From positions 12,808,454 through 12,872,453 of the forward strand of contig CM056563.1 of the NCBI GenBank assembly GCA_029721515.1: a stretch of 64,000 nucleotides of DNA, given 5' to 3'. The translations under genes and the position numbers were made by a program. Source of the DNA: Synanceia verrucosa. Taxonomy: Eukaryota > Chordata > Actinopteri > Perciformes > Synanceiidae. A model generated the notes under the pieces. It ran no database searches. It was not told the DNA's origin and saw nothing but the letters and a program-made list of their open reading frames with translations. Each line of letters opens with the position of its first letter. Position 1 is the stretch's first letter. Below, piece after piece: positions 36,429 through 49,000 of the stretch.

Positions 36429-37932
36429 GTTTTAGCTTGCTTCCCTCCACAGAAAGGACAGCCTTTACTGTTTCATGTAGTCCTTCTGGTGCCGTCCTCC
36501 TCCAGCAGGCTACCAGACGTCAGGCCTGCTCAGTGAAGTGCTGCCGCTGTCAAACTCTCGGCGCCTTTGTAGGACAAAACGGACGGACAGTTTTTGGTGC
36601 TCCTCCGTGTTTTCTAGACGTTTCCACTTAACATGTGACTGATGAGCTCCGGAGAAAATACAATTTAAAGAGTAATGTGTCGCACATGTCTCTATGGTGT
36701 CATGTCAATTGCACTCTTTCCGCCGCTTACTCAACATTTCACAGAGGATGTCAGAGCCAGAGCCGACCTCCAGCAGCAGCCGGCAACTACAGGAAGGCGT
36801 TCAGGACAAACTTCAGCTGCGTTTTGGAAACGCGCTATGCTGCTGTCTGGCGCCAAAGAAATGAATTGCTTTCCGTTCATGGGGTGGAAATTGTTACTGT
36901 GGTCCGAAAACCAATAAAACAGCATTCATTGAAAAGCTAAAATAACATGTTACATCTCTGTTTATTAAAATGTGACACAAGTAATGGGATTGCTGTAAAC
37001 ATATGTATATGTATGTATATACTTTTGGTGTTGTCATAATGTATTGCTTCTCCTTTGTGATGTTGCTTTGATTTTAGTTCATTCTTCTGACTTTTTTGAT
37101 TTTCTTTTATTTTTTTATTTTCTGTAGCCTATGTTTTTTATGTTGTTTGTTTGAACATGTGTTGTGTTTATGACATAATCTAATTCACTCATGTTTTAAT
37201 ACATTTTATATTTAATTCCAAAAAAAGGAAAATTAGCATGTCCATAAAGAAATCAAATACCACAAACATACTATTTTAGATCAATGAAAGAGGAAACAAA
37301 TAATCTGAATACTGTGCTGTGTGTCAGTATTAATAGGCCTAGCAATCTTACGTAGACTCACTGAGATATGACATTTATGAGAATAACAATAAATATATAT
37401 CATCATGGTTGCACCACAAAACAGTAAACTATATTACAGTATCGAAATTTATCATGTTTTATTTGCATTATTGGTATTCCCAACATGTACTTAACATGTA
37501 ATCTATATATTAAACCACATATTAGTTTAAAAAAATGTTATTTTATTGGGAATGATGTCATGAAACATTCACTACCAAATGCACTTATTCATAAGAAAAT
37601 TTCAAACATAAAAAGCAACATAAGATAAAGCACGATATGCAGCAAACAATCACTGTTACATTATAACAGCGTTAACAATCTTATGTCAGGGGTGCATGTT
37701 TGACCTTAAGAGAGGCTTTTGAAGGATGAAACAATATTTTTACGATAAATCTGAGACTGAGCATCTGATCCAGAGTCAGTTAAAGTGAGCTGAAGTCAAA
37801 CACAAAGATGAGAGTCTGTACTGATACAGCAGTGACAGCAGATCCCTGGTCATCTGTTGTGCCGCAGTAGTTCAGTCACTTCAAACAGTGCAGCCTTCTC
37901 TCTGTCATCCTGTCATCACACTTCTCTGTAGT
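36429..37932 (-). promoter_or_regulatory. rhot1 5' region and adap2 3' UTR
   Basis: The rhot1 leader and promoter probably lie within 36429-36950, which is less AT-rich. The rest is AT-rich adap2 3' flank, with minus-strand AATAAA candidates near 37458 and 37543. No coding exon was found. Confidence 0.45.
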
Positions 37933-40900
37933 TCATCTTCTATACTTGATGTTGGCTTCAACTGGAATGAGGAACAAGAGTATTAGTGCGTAGACAAAGA
38001 TTCAGTTGACTTAAGCGAGTAGAGTTGTATTGTTTAGACTATTTGCAGGGAAAAACCTGGGGCAGGAGACAAAGAAGCACTTTTTTCAGTCTGGAAATAT
38101 CTCAACAAATATTGGATGCATTGCTGTAAAATTTTGAACAGACAGTCATGGTCCCCAGAGTGAATCCTACTAACTTTGGTGTTACACTGGTTGCTCATAA
38201 CATGCATAAAAATGTTATCTGCATAGCACTGTCCATGTCATAAAAGTAACAGAAATATAAAACTGTGATGTGAAACCTGTCATATGAAAGACTGGGATCA
38301 CATAGGAAGTAGTGTCTTTCTAATCACTTTTATCCTTTTATGTTTAGTAGCAAGAATAACTACATTTTAAATGTGTTACTTGTCTATTTATTTATGAGGA
38401 TTATTATTATTTTTGAGGTTAACAGGAAGGTTAATTTATTCAAAGCAAAGTTGGACATCAATATGTACGAGATAAATCTGCTTTTGCTTGAATAGGATTT
38501 GATTCACTGATTAATTCCATACTGATTATATACACTTAATGTTGCTTTACAGGAATAAAATGCGGAAAATAAGATTAATCACCTTAAAGCTTTCACCTGA
38601 CAGGAATGGCTAAAATCAGCTTGTTGTATGTGAATATTCAAAAGCATTTACGTATCTGTATAGCGATGATAGTGCTTACCGGTGTAATCCTGTGGTGCCA
38701 TGGGCCTGGACAGGACCTGTCTGAGGGCGTCCAGCCACTCTTTCTGCTCCCTCTCCTGCTCGCACATGAAGACAAACTGTCGCTCAGGCGTCCCCAACGC
38801 AACACCGCACTCCCACTTGTTCCCTCGGGTGTTCTTCGGAAAACATTCCTTCACAGAGTAACCTTTGTTCTCTGTGCCGATAAAAATGACCCCTAACTCC
38901 CCTGCATCCTACGGTATAGTCACAATATATAAAACACACACAATGGTGGTTAAAATGCTTCACGGACATCCTTACAGCAATACATAGCATTGAGTTAGAA
39001 TGAGAAATCCTCACCAGCTGGCCTTTGAAGTACAACAACTTCCTGCTTTGAGAGTCCAAAACAAACCACCTCTTTTTAAATGGCTCTGTTTGCTGTGAAA
39101 TAAAACCACATTTATTGCTTTACATGAAAAACTTCAGTATAAATGTCAACTATTGCCATTTCCACAAATTACCAATCTCACAAAAAATGTAATTCAAGTG
39201 TGTTTGTGTATGCAACAGAGACACAAAATCAAAAGTCCTTCTTCATGCCATAACTTACCAATGGCCCTGTCTTTTCCATGTATCCTTCCTTGAGGTAGTT
39301 TCTTGTTATCTTTGGTATAAGCTGACAAAGAAGCGTAAAGGTACAGGTAAAGTTTGTCCAGCTTTAAAACATTAAGTGTTATTCTCTTGAATTATTTAGA
39401 GTGTATTTTAAAGTACATCAACATCAACAACAAAAACATTTTTTCAGTTAATCTGGTTTTGAGAGGGTTTGGCGCTTACTTCTTCATTGCTTCCAGTTGG
39501 GTACGCCGTCTTCAGGTACGCATAGCGAGCAGCGCGAATGGCGTTGTACCATGTCACTATTTCCTAGAATAGAATAAGAGACCCTAAGCTTCTCCACCGC
39601 TCTTCAGTACAATAATCTGTATAAGACCTGCTGGTTAACTGTGATTTCTACTTTGGATGGTCATGTAGTCGCACCTCAGGGCTCTCGTGGTAGACATAGA
39701 GGTTCCTGGTGTGATCGTCATCTTGGTAGGTTATCTGCAGCCCATGAGGATGACCAATCTTCTCTGGTTGAAAGGTGGCGTTTAGGTCCTTGATGGAGAT
39801 CACAGCTTTAGGGCCTTTGGACTCCTGGATCACACATACATAGACGCACATGGGAGCTTTAGTAGAAAAGGGTACAATTGGTTCAATTAGCATATGCTAA
39901 TTCTACTTTTTAGCCACAATAGCAGCATTGCTCTAGGGATGGTAATGGACCAGCACTTGAATAATTCATAAACTACTGGACTGATTGCCTTAAAATATCT
40001 TGGTAAACCCCTGACCTTTCCCCTAGTGACATCATTTGGTTGAAACCATTTGATCAATACTTGGTGTATGACCAAGTACTTGCAAAACAAATGCCATCCC
40101 CATCAACTGGTGAACGTCTACCCGCCATAGCGAGCATATTTGCATGCTGATGTTGGCATTTAGACAAAATCAACGCACAAGCTTTTACATCACACACACA
40201 TCAAATCAATATCAACACCACATCTACAGAATTTAAATGGTTTGATTGATGTCGTATGTGAATATGATTTTATCATTTTGTATTCCCTTTAGTGGCACAC
40301 ATGCAATGTGGTTCAATGGACTCACATTTTCTTTGTTGTAGTAAGTCAGGGTAAATTGTCTCTCTGACAGTACGAACTTCCTCTTCAGGAATTGTGCTTT
40401 CTCTTTCCCTTTCTTCCACAGCATCCCTTCATAGAAACCTGGTGTCAAAGCCAAGGAAATGTACAAAGTCATTCAGCACACAGGTCTTACTCAAAAATGT
40501 TTTAGTAAAACGTTTACAAAGAGTGATATTCTGGCCAGCTCTCACTTCCTGGCTATTTGTTGTGCAAAGAACTTTTTTGCACAGCTCTGCATGTGTATGA
40601 GGAACTGCATTGGATTAACACAAACAGAGAGAGAAATATGGATATGCAGCAGACACATGCTATAGAAAACTGTGGGAAACATCACCTGTTGTGTATGAAA
40701 GTGGTGGATACTTGGTTTCTCCTGTGAATTCCATCCTTTCATATTTGGCCCGAATCCACTGCTCTCTCAAGACGCTGTGTTCAAAGACAGACAGAAATAT
40801 TTTAGCTGGGGAAAGTCCCATAGAAACTAGTCAACATAATTCATCAAGATTGATTTCACTTCTATAGTCAGTAGTGGTAGTTCTGTCTGCTTACAGTGGC

Positions 40901-41910
40901 ATTGCTCTGTCAGTAGTTGGTACAGATAGTAAAACCAGTGCTGAATGATCCTGGAGAGTTACTTACTCATAGTCATTTTGCTGTGGCCGATAGTAGTATG
41001 CTGGAACAGCTTTCTCATATTTAGCTCGGGCACTATCATTGCCATTGGATTTCATGAACTTCCCAGGTACCAAAAAATACAAAAAAGACATATGTGAAGA
41101 TGACACATGGGCACAGCCAATCCATCCTTCTTCAACCTGCAATATGCTATTATAAAAATAATAACAGAGGTGGGGACCTTACCTCCACCGGTTCATCCTC
41201 CCAGAAGTCCAGCTTTATGGATTTGACTCGGCTGGACAGACTGCGATGGATGCCAGAGCAGTTCAGACACACAAACACACCCAGTTTGTAGGATGCCCAG
41301 TCTGGATCTAAGGTGGACAGAAGAAGTGGGACTTTAAATTATCCCTGTTCCTCCCATTCCATATTCCTTACAGTACATACTCTATTCCTATGATGGATTA
41401 TTACAATGCCAGTCTTTTTCAATTTAGGAATACACACAAAAGTACACAAATACCTTAAAACTACATTTAACACAGTATGAAAACATAGTAAAGCAAAATT
41501 CACAGTCAGGACTTTATCATAGCAGTTGATATGATGAATTGGGGTGTATATTCACTTTCAAAATTACAGCAAACGAAATGATTCCTTATTTCTAATGGTC
41601 TAATCAAGCTACGTTTGACAAAGTGCCAATTAGTTTTAAATCAGACTTTATACATATCAATAACCACAAAATAGCAGACTATCCTCACTAGAGAAAGTAA
41701 ACCTGGTTATCTCCAGGCAGTTGGCTCTTGGCTCCTGACTTATGTTCCAAATGTATTTGTAGGTTAAAGGCGACATGGAGCTGTGTTCAGGGTATAAAAT
41801 CAGCAGTGGACAGGTTGCTCACCAGGGGCACCGCAGTCTGCGCACCGGCTGTTTTCCGGCAGCTTCAGCAGCTCCAGCAGCTTCTTCTTGTTCCGCTCAT
41901 GGATCGCCAT
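37933..41910 (-). CDS. adap2: ArfGAP with dual PH domains 2 (centaurin-alpha 2)
   Basis: Phosphoinositide-binding GTPase-activating protein for Arf6 at the plasma membrane. Eleven exons (41823-41910, 41183-41307, 40967-41058, 40686-40774, 40326-40438, 39675-39824, 39480-39563, 39259-39321, 39015-39092, 38680-38908, 37933-37961) give 379 aa (human 381). The ArfGAP zinc finger is C23-x2-C26-x16-C43-x2-C46 with the catalytic Arg at 51 (GIHRSL). PH1 begins at EGMLWKKG and includes ISIKDLNATFQPEKIGHPHG and YHESPEEIVTWYNAIRAARY. PH2 begins NYLKEGYMEKTGPLQTEPFK and ends QKEWLDALRQVL. The sequence has features of both ADAP1 and ADAP2; ADAP2 is chosen because it neighbours atad5 and rhot1. Start: first ATG in exon 1, preceding the conserved RNKKKLLELL. 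Confidence 0.93.
38085..38215. repeat. Dispersed teleost repeat (same family as 2085-2370)
   Basis: ATATCTCAACAAATATTGGATG, followed by ATTTTGAACAGACAGTCATG and CCCCAGAGTGAATCCTACTA, is the opposite-strand form of the GGGGATCA/AAGTCATTA repeat family. In the last intron of adap2. Confidence 0.6.
39910..40160. repeat. Dispersed teleost repeat, third copy
   Basis: Related to the copies at 2085 and 38085, with AACTACTGGACTGATTGCC, AAAATATCTTGGTAAACCCC and CCTCCTAGTGACATCA-like text. In an adap2 intron. Confidence 0.55.
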
Positions 41911-42939
41911 TTCGACACAAAGTCAATGTCTCCAACTGAACAACGAGGAATCCCGCTGCCTAAACCGGTCATGGTGGTCACATAGTTTCAGAGTTGGGGA
42001 AATGCAACTGACAAAACGTCCACATGAGAACTGGAATTTGCGACAGATTAAAGATTTGGATGTTGCGACACAAATGAGGGCGGATCTTCCCTCCTCTGGA
42101 GAGAGCAATGATGTGCGCTTCAGTAACAGGGCAGGGACTGTCCTTTACAACATCTGTCCATCTGCCTGTGTTCACACTGCTAACCCACATACAGAGGCTG
42201 GCAGGTAAAGTCATCCATGCTTCGTTACTCAGGAAAAACCGGTTGACTCACTGCGTAATAGTAAAGGTATGTAGAAGCGCAATGCACTCAGTCATCATTC
42301 AGGTTCAACCAGCTCCCAAAAACACCAGGGATCAGGACACAGTGGTAATGAGGCACACATGAGATTTTCTTTTTTTTTTTAAATTTAGTTGTCATAAACC
42401 TTTATTTGGTCACAACAAAACCCACTGTGAATAATGTGTACAAATTTAAGGCAAAAAAAATATTAAAATAAGATTAAAAAAATGTGATGAATGTGAAGGT
42501 ACATATACAACACATCAGGAGCTGTCTGCCTCTGATGGACTTAACCTAGATCCTGTGTTCTTCAGCAGGTCTTTATGTGGAGAGTAGTAACTTTACACGC
42601 AACCTTTACAAATTCTATTTTACATGTTAATACCTTACAAATCATTAATGATACAAACTCCTCAAAATAAATGTCTCTACTAGATAAAAACTTTGCAAGA
42701 TGCAAAGCACAATGAGGCTTCGATGTACAAAACACTACTGTACAAAATGCGTGCACACACACTCAGACACTGCTTTATATTACAAGAATTATATAAAGTA
42801 CAAATCTTTAGTGGAGTCTTTGAAAGCACCACAACATGAGCTAAACTAGACAGCATGAGGTTATTTAGCTGTGTGTGCCCTTAAGGTGATAATGTTTTTT
42901 CTATATTCAATCATTTCCATCTTAGAAGAAACATTTGTG

Positions 42940-42988
<49 letters not shown>

Positions 42989-43001
42989 CGGTGATGATGG
43001 T
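41911..43001 (-). promoter_or_regulatory. adap2 promoter and atad5 3' UTR
   Basis: The two genes are in tandem, with about 1.1 kb between stop and start codons. A minus-strand AATAAA at 42401-42406 is a good candidate end for atad5, leaving under 500 bp for the adap2 promoter. No trace of TEFM, which lies here in human, was found. A (CA)n tract at 42943-42986 lies just past the atad5 stop. Confidence 0.5.
42943..42986. repeat. (CA)n microsatellite in atad5 3' UTR
   Basis: About 21 CA units only 16 bp beyond the atad5 stop codon, so it is transcribed as (GU)n. Confidence 0.93.
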
Positions 43002-46000
43002 TCAGGGGAAATCTTCAGCGAGGTGCTGTAGAGTGCTTCTTTCAAGACCCAGGTGGATCGCATCCAAGTAGTGCAGGAACCTGGAGGAGCACAAAAAAAA
43101 AAAAAAAAGTTATTGTCACATTTAAGACTTTTTTTCTCCATATGTATGATTTTGCAAGCGTACATCTAAAATTCACTTTATACATGTATTTGTGTCCTGT
43201 GCATCATTATGTTTCACTTAACTGGCTGCTTGCTTTGACATCACATCAAATCCTGCACACACTTTAAACCGACACCTGACATGCCTCATACCGTCGTTTA
43301 ATCTTGCCCTGCTCCTTAAGCTGCTCTGATCTGCAGATTCTTCGAAGAGCTGGTAAGTAGTCCAGAGCAGCTGCTGGTCTGTTGCCCAGAGTACCACACA
43401 CTCCTCTGAATGTCAGGCTCTCTATCACTTCTCTTCTCCGCTGGATTGTCCTGGAACAATACACACGTATTACTCTGAGTACCATGCTGGCGGGGCCACG
43501 GTGCATGAAGTTTACTGCACAGAAGTTGATAACAAAGTAAAGACTCACTGTGGTGGACAGGGATAGTCCTGAGTGAAGCTGCAGCCTTCACGATGAGTGG
43601 CCACAGGGAGGGTAAGCTCTGCTGCAGCCTCCTTTCCCAGCTCCCCCTCCAGTTGTTGTGCTTTGTCCCAGGCCTCCGCTACAGAAACCCGACACTTCTG
43701 GAAACTCAGAGCCTCCACAGCAGCCGGGATCTCCAAGATGTGCTCTCCTCTCGCCCACCTCCCTCTGTCATTCTCAACCCTCGACTCATCCGTCATCCCG
43801 TCCTTCACCACTGCACAGACCCATGACACTGTTCTGCAAATGCCAGTCTCTGTTGAATGAACGAGCAAGGAGGAGTCCATGTACGACATGTTGTCTAAAA
43901 AGTCAGCTATTGATTCTAGACACTGTGAAACTGGGAGACTTTTTGCCCTCTCCTCAGGAGTCAGTGGTCTCCTCCTCACTGTCTCTGAAACTAAACACTC
44001 TTTGTCTTCCTCCTTGGCCTGAGGAGCACCCTGCGGCTTCCTGAGAGATAGAAAAACTTCTTCTGAGTCCGAGTCAGAGTGCAGTCCATCCATGTCAGGG
44101 AGACCGCGTTGCTTCTTGTTTTTCCTCATTGCTTTGGAGATTTTAACTGGACTGGCGTCATCGGAGCAGTCCTCTAACTCTGCTGTGTGCAGTAATCTTG
44201 CATGGGATGGCAGCTCTGTAGGACTGACAGATACAGAAACGGATGGTGCTGGTTTGTGGGTAGAGGTCGACAACTGCATGAGTGGTAGAGGTAAAAGTGT
44301 CTCCATGTTGGAATAGAGCAGGTCCACTCCTCGTCGCTTGCTGTTTGTTAGTAGCTCCCAGCATAACGTCTCCTCCACTGGACTCTGGCTCTGTAGACAA
44401 CACAAACCTGGTCAATCAAGTGCAACAGAAGTCATCCATCCATTATCTACCGCTTATCCTCATAGGGTCGCGAGGGGGTTGGAGCCTATCCCAGCTGTCT
44501 TAGGGTGAAAGGCAGGGTACACCCTGGACAAGTCGCCACCTCATCGCAGGGCACATAGCCCGCACCAGAATTCAAAGAAACACAAAAATCATGAGGTCAT
44601 TGCATGGCAACATCATTTTAGACCTCACTTGATACCAGTTCATACTCAGCAGTGCATGTGGTAAATGAAGAGTTTACCCTGATCAGATCCCAGATGTCTC
44701 CTTCAGGTCGAACATTCAGCAGACCCAGCATGCTCTCAGTGCAGCCAGTGTCACAGGGAGGGAGAGAGGACAGGACAGATGAGCCCGCTGCCTCTTCATC
44801 CATCTCTGGCTTTGCTTCAGCTTTTAATGTGAAAAAACACATATTAGTTTTAAAAAAAATATAAAACTTTGTTTGCACTTTTCTTAACACAGAAGTGCTT
44901 TAACAAATGACACAAGAGAGAACACTAGATATTCATATGGGCTTAGCAGGTCAGAGATGTAAACTGCAGCTAATATTCTTAACACTTTTTTATTAATAAA
45001 ATTTTGAAATGTATTCTGAAAGCGAGTGATTGGATGTTGATGTGATAAAGAGTTACAGTAAACAAGATGGGATGGATTAAAGGAACGAATAACTTTCTCC
45101 AAGTAAACAGCAGACAGAGCTACTGTATACTGACTAAAAGATTGTATTAGTTATTGACATTTACAAAACAGTAAATACAACATAACAATATTAATTTATC
45201 AGTAATTACTAGTCCTCCAGCTCAGCTCCTTACCAGATTTTCCAGAGTGTGTTAACGGCCTTGCTATGTGGCGACCTCCTGCACTGCGAGTCCAAAACTG
45301 CAGCTGCAGTAAACTCTGTCTGATGTCACATCCATTGATTCTGAGCAGAGAGCTGATGTCCGACAGGTCCGTCCTCACGTCCTCTGTCAGACACAACAGC
45401 CGCAGGAAACTGCTCACGTCCAACTGTACCAGGAAGAGAAGGACAACTGAAAAACTGAGTGACACACAAAGAAGTACTTTTGATAACTGATCTCTCCCAC
45501 TTCAGTATCATCACAAGATGAAGCAACATCGGTCTTATGCACATTCAGTCAATAAGATGAGAAACATTTCGGGTTAGCAATCGTCCACTCACCACTGAGG
45601 GCGTTTTGAAAACGATCTCTTCAAAGTTGCCATCAAACATTGCGCTGAAAGCAGGATCTACAAAATGTGCAAGATTTGATTTAAACTCAGACACTGAGCA
45701 TAAATAAATGACGATCAACAAACTACCGTAAACTTTGACCTTCTACTCACCACTGGTCGTGAGGATGACTGGCCTCTTCGTAGTGGTCATAAATGTCTTG
45801 ATAGCAGCCAGAAACCCTGAGTCATCGTCAAGAATAACATCCACTTCTTCAAACAGGATAAGAGAGGTGGCTGTCTTCTTGTTCTGATCTTCACTGTTCT
45901 TCTTTTGGGGGGTAGTGGGTGTTGGTGATTTGACTGCAGGGTCTTTCTGCTTATTGGTACACTCATTTACTTTTGTGACTTTCTTGGAAATAACTGTATG

Positions 46001-49000
46001 ATAAGAGGAGGTAGAGAGAACAGAAACGATGAGTTGTGATAAAAATAAATATATATGAAAGTAAGTTCATCATATAAGTAAACAACTGACACACTGAAGG
46101 TGAGATTTACCAGTGTCATTGTTCTTCGTGCTAGGAGTCTCCTTGGTGGTGGGCCGACCCATTTTGAAGAAGTTAGCTAGAGAAGTGGGAGCCAGGCCTG
46201 CTCTTTTAGCACTTCTGGGGGATTGGGGATGTTTCCTGGGGGAGGAAACCACCCTTCGAGGAGAGTTAACTTTTCCTGGAAAATTAAGAAAACACTCGGT
46301 TTGTGTACATCTAAACACATGACGGGCAGCAGCTCTTTAGAATCAGTGCTATCAATGTTAGCCCTGTACATACTGGGCGAGTGTCCAGGCTTTAGAGCAC
46401 CAGCGCTGCTGCTTGTGCCGTAACTGTTGAAGTAGGTGGGTTTGTGAGTGTTGACCCCCTGACTGTCAACCTGGTGTGACTGGGTGGCTTCCTTCAGCTG
46501 GGACAGAATAAGACGGCCGCTGCGCTGAGATGAAGCGTTCACCTCAAATACCTTGAGAGAGGGGGAAGTGAGGAAACAGAGAGATGAGGGATCAGATAAA
46601 GCTTTACTCAGCCCGAAGGAAATTCTTACCTTAAAATCCCTCCCTACACAAATGTCACAGTCATGTACCGCGAAGCGTTCGTACCTTGAAGCCTAGCTCC
46701 TGGGCACAAGCATAAACTGCAGCAGTCTTTCCCACTCCGGTTGGTCCTGTGATGAGCATCGTATTACACAACATGTCCTCTCCATCCTGGGAGTCCTCTT
46801 CTCCACAGTCCCAGTCTGAATCTGAACACAAGGGATCATCTTATAGTCAAACAAACACACAATAAGTCAAGAAAAAAACATCAGTCTTTCTGTCACCCAC
46901 CATTGCTGCCTTCCTCATGTTTCTTATCTTTCTGCTTTTTTCTTTCTTCTCGGTCTGCTCGGAGTTTCCATTCCTTCAGCCAGCTGTACAAAAAAACATG
47001 GTTCCAAGTCCGCATTGCGCAAATTCACATAATGGACTGCTACTACTTAAGAGACAGCATAAAGCAAATCCAGATGCAGTGAAAGCAAAAGCAGTTTCAG
47101 TTTCTCACCTGTGCAGCCTCCTCACTGAAGTTGTGTTGCCTATGATGTCACTGGAGTGCTGCGGCTGATATTTTTCTGTCCATAAAACATCCTCTTTCAC
47201 CACATCTGGAGAACAAACCATTTGCGACATCATTCACAACGGTCAATGAAATTTACAGGTGCTTACTGCATTGATTTGGCAAACATTTTGAACAGTATAT
47301 TTGGTATTTTTCAATCTGGACTCAACGTGATTTTTTTATTGCCAATAACTAATAGGGACAATTTGTCAAACTGGTCCAGTATTGAGGCACAGATCTGTAA
47401 ATGGCAGCTGCTCAGAGGTGCAATATGGTGTCATCTGGGAAAGCTAACAGCGTCATTCCATTACTGACTGACTTGATTGATTCAAACTGAAGAGTCTGTT
47501 CTGAAATCTTGCAAGCGTCTCAGTGGGTGATCTGTTCATCGAGCCCAGAGTTCAGAGAGATTTATGATAAAAATGTGATACCTCACCTCTTTGACCAGCA
47601 TTCTCTCCCAAAGGCTCGTCATCAATCACAACCACAGAGTCGTCTTCAGATGGCATGAGAGCAGATTTGGCTACAGGTTGAGCTTTCTCATTGTCCCCTT
47701 CCTCCGACTTCGCCCTCCGAGATCGTCTTGTACGGCCTCCCCTTTGTGCTGGCTCCGACTCAGAACTGTTTTCTTCTACACAGTTGGCTCGTTGCTTCTT
47801 AGCTACCTTCACAGTCACTTCTCCCTCGTCATCCATCCTCTTCCTCTTCCCTCCTACTGGTTCAGCTGGAAGGGCGGTGCTTTTGACAGCCTCTGGTTCT
47901 AGTAAGTGACGCAAAACGGATGTTGAGAATTTTGATCTATGCTCTTAATTTGGTCTGTTTTGGCAGGTTTGTAAACATTAAGTGATTAAAAATACTGCCC
48001 AAATGATATATGATTTGAGGGTGCATTGGGAAAAAAATACAAGTGCACTCGATTTAAAAGTAAAGACGCCCATAAAGAAATATGGAATGCAATTAAAATC
48101 ATGGAGGTCAATCTTAATAATTATAATATTAATAAATTAAACTGCAACCTGATCTTAATGCAATACAACATATCTACCCATGTTTCAGTGTAGTTGAGTG
48201 CAATAACTGCCAAGCAGACCAACCTGAAGCTGTGCTTTGCTGCTGGTGGTCAGCACGTCTCTTCAGGGAGCGAGTGATGAACATCTGGACAGGGAAGGGT
48301 GGGTTCGAGGTGCGGACCTCCTCCATTAGAAGCTGACGAACACTTTCAGATATCTCAGACCTCCAGCCAGAACTCTTCAGGAAGAAATTTCATTGTTAAA
48401 TATTGTGTTTGCTGTTTAACTCCACTGCAGCTCCGCAGAGGGAAAATCTCTATACCTTAAGTATAATCAAATACAAAATGAACTGGACTATATCCTGAGG
48501 TTTCAACCCTGCTATATGTTTAACTACATCATTATAGTCAATTAAACATACCCGTTCACAAAAGGCTCTCCGGGCAGCTTCTGTCTTCACACAAATAGAG
48601 CCACTAACAGGTGGAGGTGACCTGGAGGTGTGGCACCAAAGCTCTTTCAGATGACACAGTAACGGAGACTCAGGCCACGGTAGACTCCAAAGAGGGCAAT
48701 CTGTCAGTACACAACAAAGACAATTCTTACTATTCCTCTTGACTCAACTTTACCAAAAAGGGCCCTCATAATAATAAAAAAATATACTAAAAGCTGTTTT
48801 TCATTTGTTTACAAACGGTTGGGCAGATTATGTGTGTCCCCTATAATAACAGATCATAATCTACTTGTCGATCTTACCGGTTGAAGGTTGGTAATTGTGA
48901 ATAACTGGCTGAAAGGAGGAACAGGAGACAGAGTAGGCCTCTTTGGTGGCAGCAGTCTTAGCGATCTGTTTCCTGAACGACTCCGGCAGGCCACTCTTCA

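Noticed and set aside
43593..44316. Plus-strand open frames over 43.6-44.3 kb.
   Set aside because: Antisense to the 842-bp atad5 exon at 43549-44390, whose frame is conserved.
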